64,000 bases of DNA from Dysidea avara (lineage: Eukaryota > Porifera > Demospongiae > Dictyoceratida > Dysideidae): assembly GCF_963678975.1 (NCBI RefSeq), contig NC_089279.1, positions 23,670,004 to 23,734,003 of the forward strand, written 5' to 3'. This document shows, piece by piece, positions 60,619 to 64,000 of the stretch. The notes beneath the pieces are model-generated. The model was not told the origin of the DNA, did no database searches, and saw only the letters and a list, made by a program, of their open reading frames with translations. The position numbers were made by a program, and so were the translations under genes. Position 1 is the first letter of the stretch; each line of letters opens with the position of its first letter.

Positions 60619-63448
60619 CTTCAAGGTTACTGATCTCAAATGTACACCATCAAGTTCTCCAGTGGCCTTGGCAATTTCGGTGTGGGTGTGTTCTATGTCT
60701 CGCAACTCAAAGTCTTCTTGAAGTTGCTCCTGTTGTTCATCTGATAAATGTCTTCCCCTTCTCTGCTGTATAAACTAAACCCAAGTTGTTGATACATACA
60801 TAGTATAACAGGTTGTGAAATTCACCAGATGAGGTTTGTCACAATAACCCTACAATGTATAGCCAAGTGTTATTGTACAGCCAAACATGCATCCAATGTT
60901 GGTACCAATAATGGAAATTATTTTTGTCACGTTTAGTAGAAGTACAGATAATCTTCCTAGGTAGGAAAGCAGTTTGGTGACTGAACAATTGTTTATGTGA
61001 ATTCTGGGATGCATATTACTTGCATTACGACATTACGAGATAAATACAGTGTATGCTCTTATGTAAGTTCACTGTTTATCAGAAAGGATTTGGTACAACC
61101 TACGTGTACTTACGTACTTAGCTCTTACTACAACAACAACAAAAATTTGGTGTGCACGCATGCGTGTGTGCGCGCGCGTGTGCGTGCATGTACATGTGTG
61201 AATGGGTACATGCGCATGTATACGTATGTCTGTGTGTGTATGCATGAATGTACATCTGTACGTACAAATGTACGGTACATACGTACAAAGGCAGTCTACA
61301 ACTAATAACAATACCTTCCACAGGATGGTTGACAATACCACAGTTACAATCACAACTGCCTCTATAGCAAATCCCATGAACAGTGCCACTACTCCTATCA
61401 TAGCTCCTTGTAACCTGCCAAATATGTGTATATTTGTACAGTACATTATACAATACAACTCACCCTAGTTACAGTACATTATACAATACAACTCACCCTA
61501 GTTTCGGTAGTAACAGCAAAAAACTCACAATGACTACCATCCTAATTGGACCACTAGGAACTAACAGTTTTGTCCTCTTGTGAAGTGCTAGCCAACCACT
61601 GATGGATGATCGAGTGGTCACTGTACAAACGTAACAGTACACAATATAGACAGAATGAGATACTATGTACTCTAAATGTTATGCAGTGGACAAAAGGTCA
61701 AAGATATATATGTATGTATACAATATACACACTATAATTTAAGCCTCACCTGTTATGCCAAAAAAGGTAAACACTTTCAGTGGACCAACACATAGCTCAG
61801 CCAAATTCTTAGGAATATTGAGAATTCTAGTGAGAATAGTGATTGAAAGTCCGGGAGTCCAGAAGAGCAAAAATGCTACCTACAACAATTTACACATATA
61901 ATGATCATAAAAGTATATCTTCCTTACTGATAAGGAGAATATCAAACAGCAAACAGAGAATATACCAATATGTCTCCCAGATATCAAACGGCCCCTATTT
62001 TTGATAGCCTGAACAAAGAACATTATATAGTTAGAAGTAAAACAAAAGAATAAAGACCTGTTGAAATGCTGGAGAGATTGTCCGAAGTTGATTCAACCAG
62101 CCATAAGGTAGATGTCCAATTGGATATGTGGTAGTCAACACTGCAATAGCCTTAGTATTATAATTAAGAAATTAAGGATATGAATCATGTTGTACACAAA
62201 CCTCTGCTGACCCGCAGCGACTACTCGACGATCGAGCCACCAAAAGGTTCACAACTGGTCGGCTGATCCGCTGGATACTCAGGCTGAGCATTAGTGGCCA
62301 CAGAAATTTCGCCAGTTTCAGTGTAGTTATGGGTGCCTACGTGAAGCATCAATAACACACTGCATGACATATACTTGTACAGACACTAGGATGTATTAAC
62401 TCTGACCAGTAATAATTCTCCTAAATTTATACAGTTTTGTGTTTGCACATATACACATGCATACGTAGCAAATTGAGTATAGGCCCTATTAAAGACTTTT
62501 TAGTGTGCAGGTGGCACTGTACAGAACCACCAATAGTAAATAATGGAGATATACAGTGTCACCTCGGTATATCAGTATTTAGGAATTTCATTTCACCAAA
62601 TGATAAATATAATGATTGGGTAAGCTAACAACTTCTGGTTTTAAATGCTTTCAAATTTCTACTTGATTTAGTACACAACTTCACAACTTAATTGTCAGTT
62701 ATGTCCAAACAAAAGGAAAGCCGATCATGAGAGGCTCCTTTGCCTTGTTTTATGGAATTTTTTGCATATACGTATGTATGTAAATTCTTAATAGTGATTT
62801 TCAGTAACATCTACTGTGCAATAATAAGAACTCTAGAGATAACAATAGCAACTTACAATTTTCTCTCTACTCAGATGTGGGAACACAAGCCTGAAGAACA
62901 TCACTAGACTGATGGAACACCTCACCAACACACCAGCATACAGTGCCAGTATTGGTATGGCTATTACATTATTGCATAACAATGGAGTGTGCAGGAGTAT
63001 GCCAACCGATAACATCTGAATATACGTAAGAGAGAAAAAGGTATATAACAAACACACAAAAATCCATAACACAATAAATGTCTTTAAAATAAGCAGCTGT
63101 CTATTGAACAGTATAATCCTTTATACCATTTCCAAGAAGACATACTAGATATATATGCATAGTTACTGTACTTGCTTTGCTCATATCATACCTGCATCAA
63201 TATGTCAGCCAGGAATGTGATACCTGCTACACTGCTGTAGTGCCACTGCAACAGTATCCCAACATGTAGCCATGCCTACAGGATAAATGACCAATGAGAA
63301 GGAGCAGTTTTATGGGTGGGGCTACTCACGGTCATATCAAACAGTGGGTAGGCACACATGAACAACAGTGCCACCTGTGACATGTGACCAACTGATGATG
63401 TCACATGATGCAATCGCTCAAACAGTAACTGACCCAATGGAGTAACAG
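60619..63448 (-). CDS. ANKH: ANKH-like multipass transporter, 5' end outside window
   Basis: Ten minus-strand exons in order: 63448-63330, 63275-63192, 63015-62857, 62336-62202, 62150-62058, 62008-61928, 61879-61750, 61620-61497, 61414-61315, 60774-60619. Joins keep one frame (about 393 codons). The product matches progressive ankylosis protein (ANKH, about 490 aa in vertebrates): [62 protein letters not shown] and AELCVGPL all have clear counterparts in the family. ANKH proteins are multipass membrane proteins that control export of pyrophosphate/ATP/citrate. Roughly the first 105 residues lie right of the window. The C-terminus is hydrophilic ([20 protein letters not shown]), and the exact last exon is uncertain. 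It is convergent with RTK-C. Confidence 0.88.
61145..61275. repeat. Purine/pyrimidine-alternating tract in the ANKH-like intron
   Basis: GTGTGCGCGCGCGTGTGCGTGCATG and following TGTG/TACG-rich sequence form a long alternating tract. It lies between the last two assigned exons of the ANKH-like gene. Frames on both strands here are artefacts. Confidence 0.8.
61437..61502. repeat. Exact 33-bp tandem duplication over a splice donor
   Basis: The 33-bp unit beginning TACAGTACATTATACAATAC and ending ACTCACCCTAGT occurs twice back to back. Each copy contains the minus-strand donor CTAGG|GTGAGT of the ANKH-like exon 61620-61497. The inner copy continues the frame; the outer copy is a decoy 33 bp downstream. 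Confidence 0.92.
62337..62856 (-). other. ANKH-like intron with repeat scraps
   Basis: About 520 bp between exons 63015-62857 and 62336-62202. Contains ATATACAGTGTCACCTCGGT, similar to the dispersed sequence near 2155. No exon found. Confidence 0.5.
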
Positions 63449-64000
63449 CTACAAATACACAACTATATTAGTACCATACCTAATTACGGAAGCTGTATAA
63501 TATGGGACACCTCAAAACCAACAATACCATACCTTAAGGTGTCTCCTCCGCCCCTGTCTGTATGCATTGAGCCTGTTACTATCAATACTTGAAATACCTA
63601 CATAATCACTAATATTGTAAAGTACTGGAAAGTAGCCATTAAACAACCTGGAAATTCAGAACACACAGCTGGGGGCTGGGAGTCTAGCTTGATGATGCCA
63701 TGGCCTAGCTGTAAGTTGACGACCAAAAAAAAAGGCTCTTTATTTATAACTACACACATAGCTTCCTCTGAACAATACTGTGACTGCTCTATTAGAGTAT
63801 CTCGAATATTGTTGATGCTATTGAGCTAGGCTCTCAATGACAGCTATAGATAATTTTAAGAGGGGGGGGGCTCAATAATCTTTCTGACAGGTCTACAGGT
63901 CCCGTTCCCCACCACCCCTGCATACAGATGTTCGGATAACAGGTGGTTTTAAGTGGGGACTCATATTATCCTTTCACAAAGTTTCCTATATACTCATTAA
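63449..64000. other. Right edge: ANKH-like intron with a small transposon
   Basis: No coding exon. 63660-63920 carries a copy of the element at 19335-19640 (AGCTGTAAGTTGACGACCAA, a TTTATTTATAACTACACACA segment and the core TGACTGCTCTATTAGAGTAT then CTCGAATA). The missing first exons of the ANKH-like gene must lie further right. Confidence 0.6.

Noticed and set aside
61069..61458. 129-codon minus-strand frame treated as a single gene
   Set aside because: Only its first third is the true ANKH-like exon 61414-61315; the rest reads through the intron and a GT/CA-rich tract.

Overview
The window looks like nuclear DNA of a sponge (Porifera, probably a demosponge such as Amphimedon or a relative). 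The inference rests on AT-rich sequence, compact intron-rich genes with GT-AG introns, a tandem family of fibronectin-III/EGF receptor tyrosine kinases, and dense small transposons. The organism cannot be proved from sequence alone. The exon models below were built by hand by joining GT-AG boundaries and comparing three paralogues. Every join keeps the reading frame.

Layout. 1-509 (+) is the 3' end of a proline-rich protein gene. 510-5760 is mostly repeat debris, including a LINE remnant at about 880-1780. 5770-6560 is a dispersed repeat. 6600-12520 is a minisatellite of about 31 bp units, broken by two copies of one hAT-like element with perfect 8-bp target duplications; the second copy carries further nested insertions. 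12655-13037 is a foldback element, followed directly by a dead copy of the receptor EGF exons (13053-13236). Then come three head-to-tail receptor tyrosine kinase genes on the + strand: RTK-A (14.2-21.35 kb, 966 aa), RTK-B (25.75-42.36 kb, 1876 aa) and RTK-C (49.03-59.82 kb, 1890 aa). The gaps hold hAT, Helitron-like and LINE fragments plus satellites. The right end (60.6-63.45 kb, minus strand) is most of an ANKH-like multipass transporter gene whose 5' end lies outside the window.

The receptors share one plan: a 5'UTR exon, a short signal-peptide exon pair, a large N-terminal beta-rich exon, extracellular modules, a Ser/Thr-rich stalk, one membrane span, a tyrosine-rich juxtamembrane segment with GRB2-like (YxN) and PI3K-like (YxxM) motifs, and a complete tyrosine kinase. 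B and C have 40 coding exons with matching phases. A lacks the exons matching B/C exons 6-25 (the main FN3, EGF and GCC-like modules) and instead has repeated stalk exons. All three kinases keep the catalytic residues, so all three look functional, probably with different ligand reach but the same intracellular output.

Main points for a second look: the domain-stripped paralogue A, the mosaic similarity among the three genes including introns, the orphan EGF-exon relic, a composite tRNA-headed SINE-like family whose 20-base core recurs across the window, and a 33-bp duplication covering a splice donor in the ANKH-like gene.
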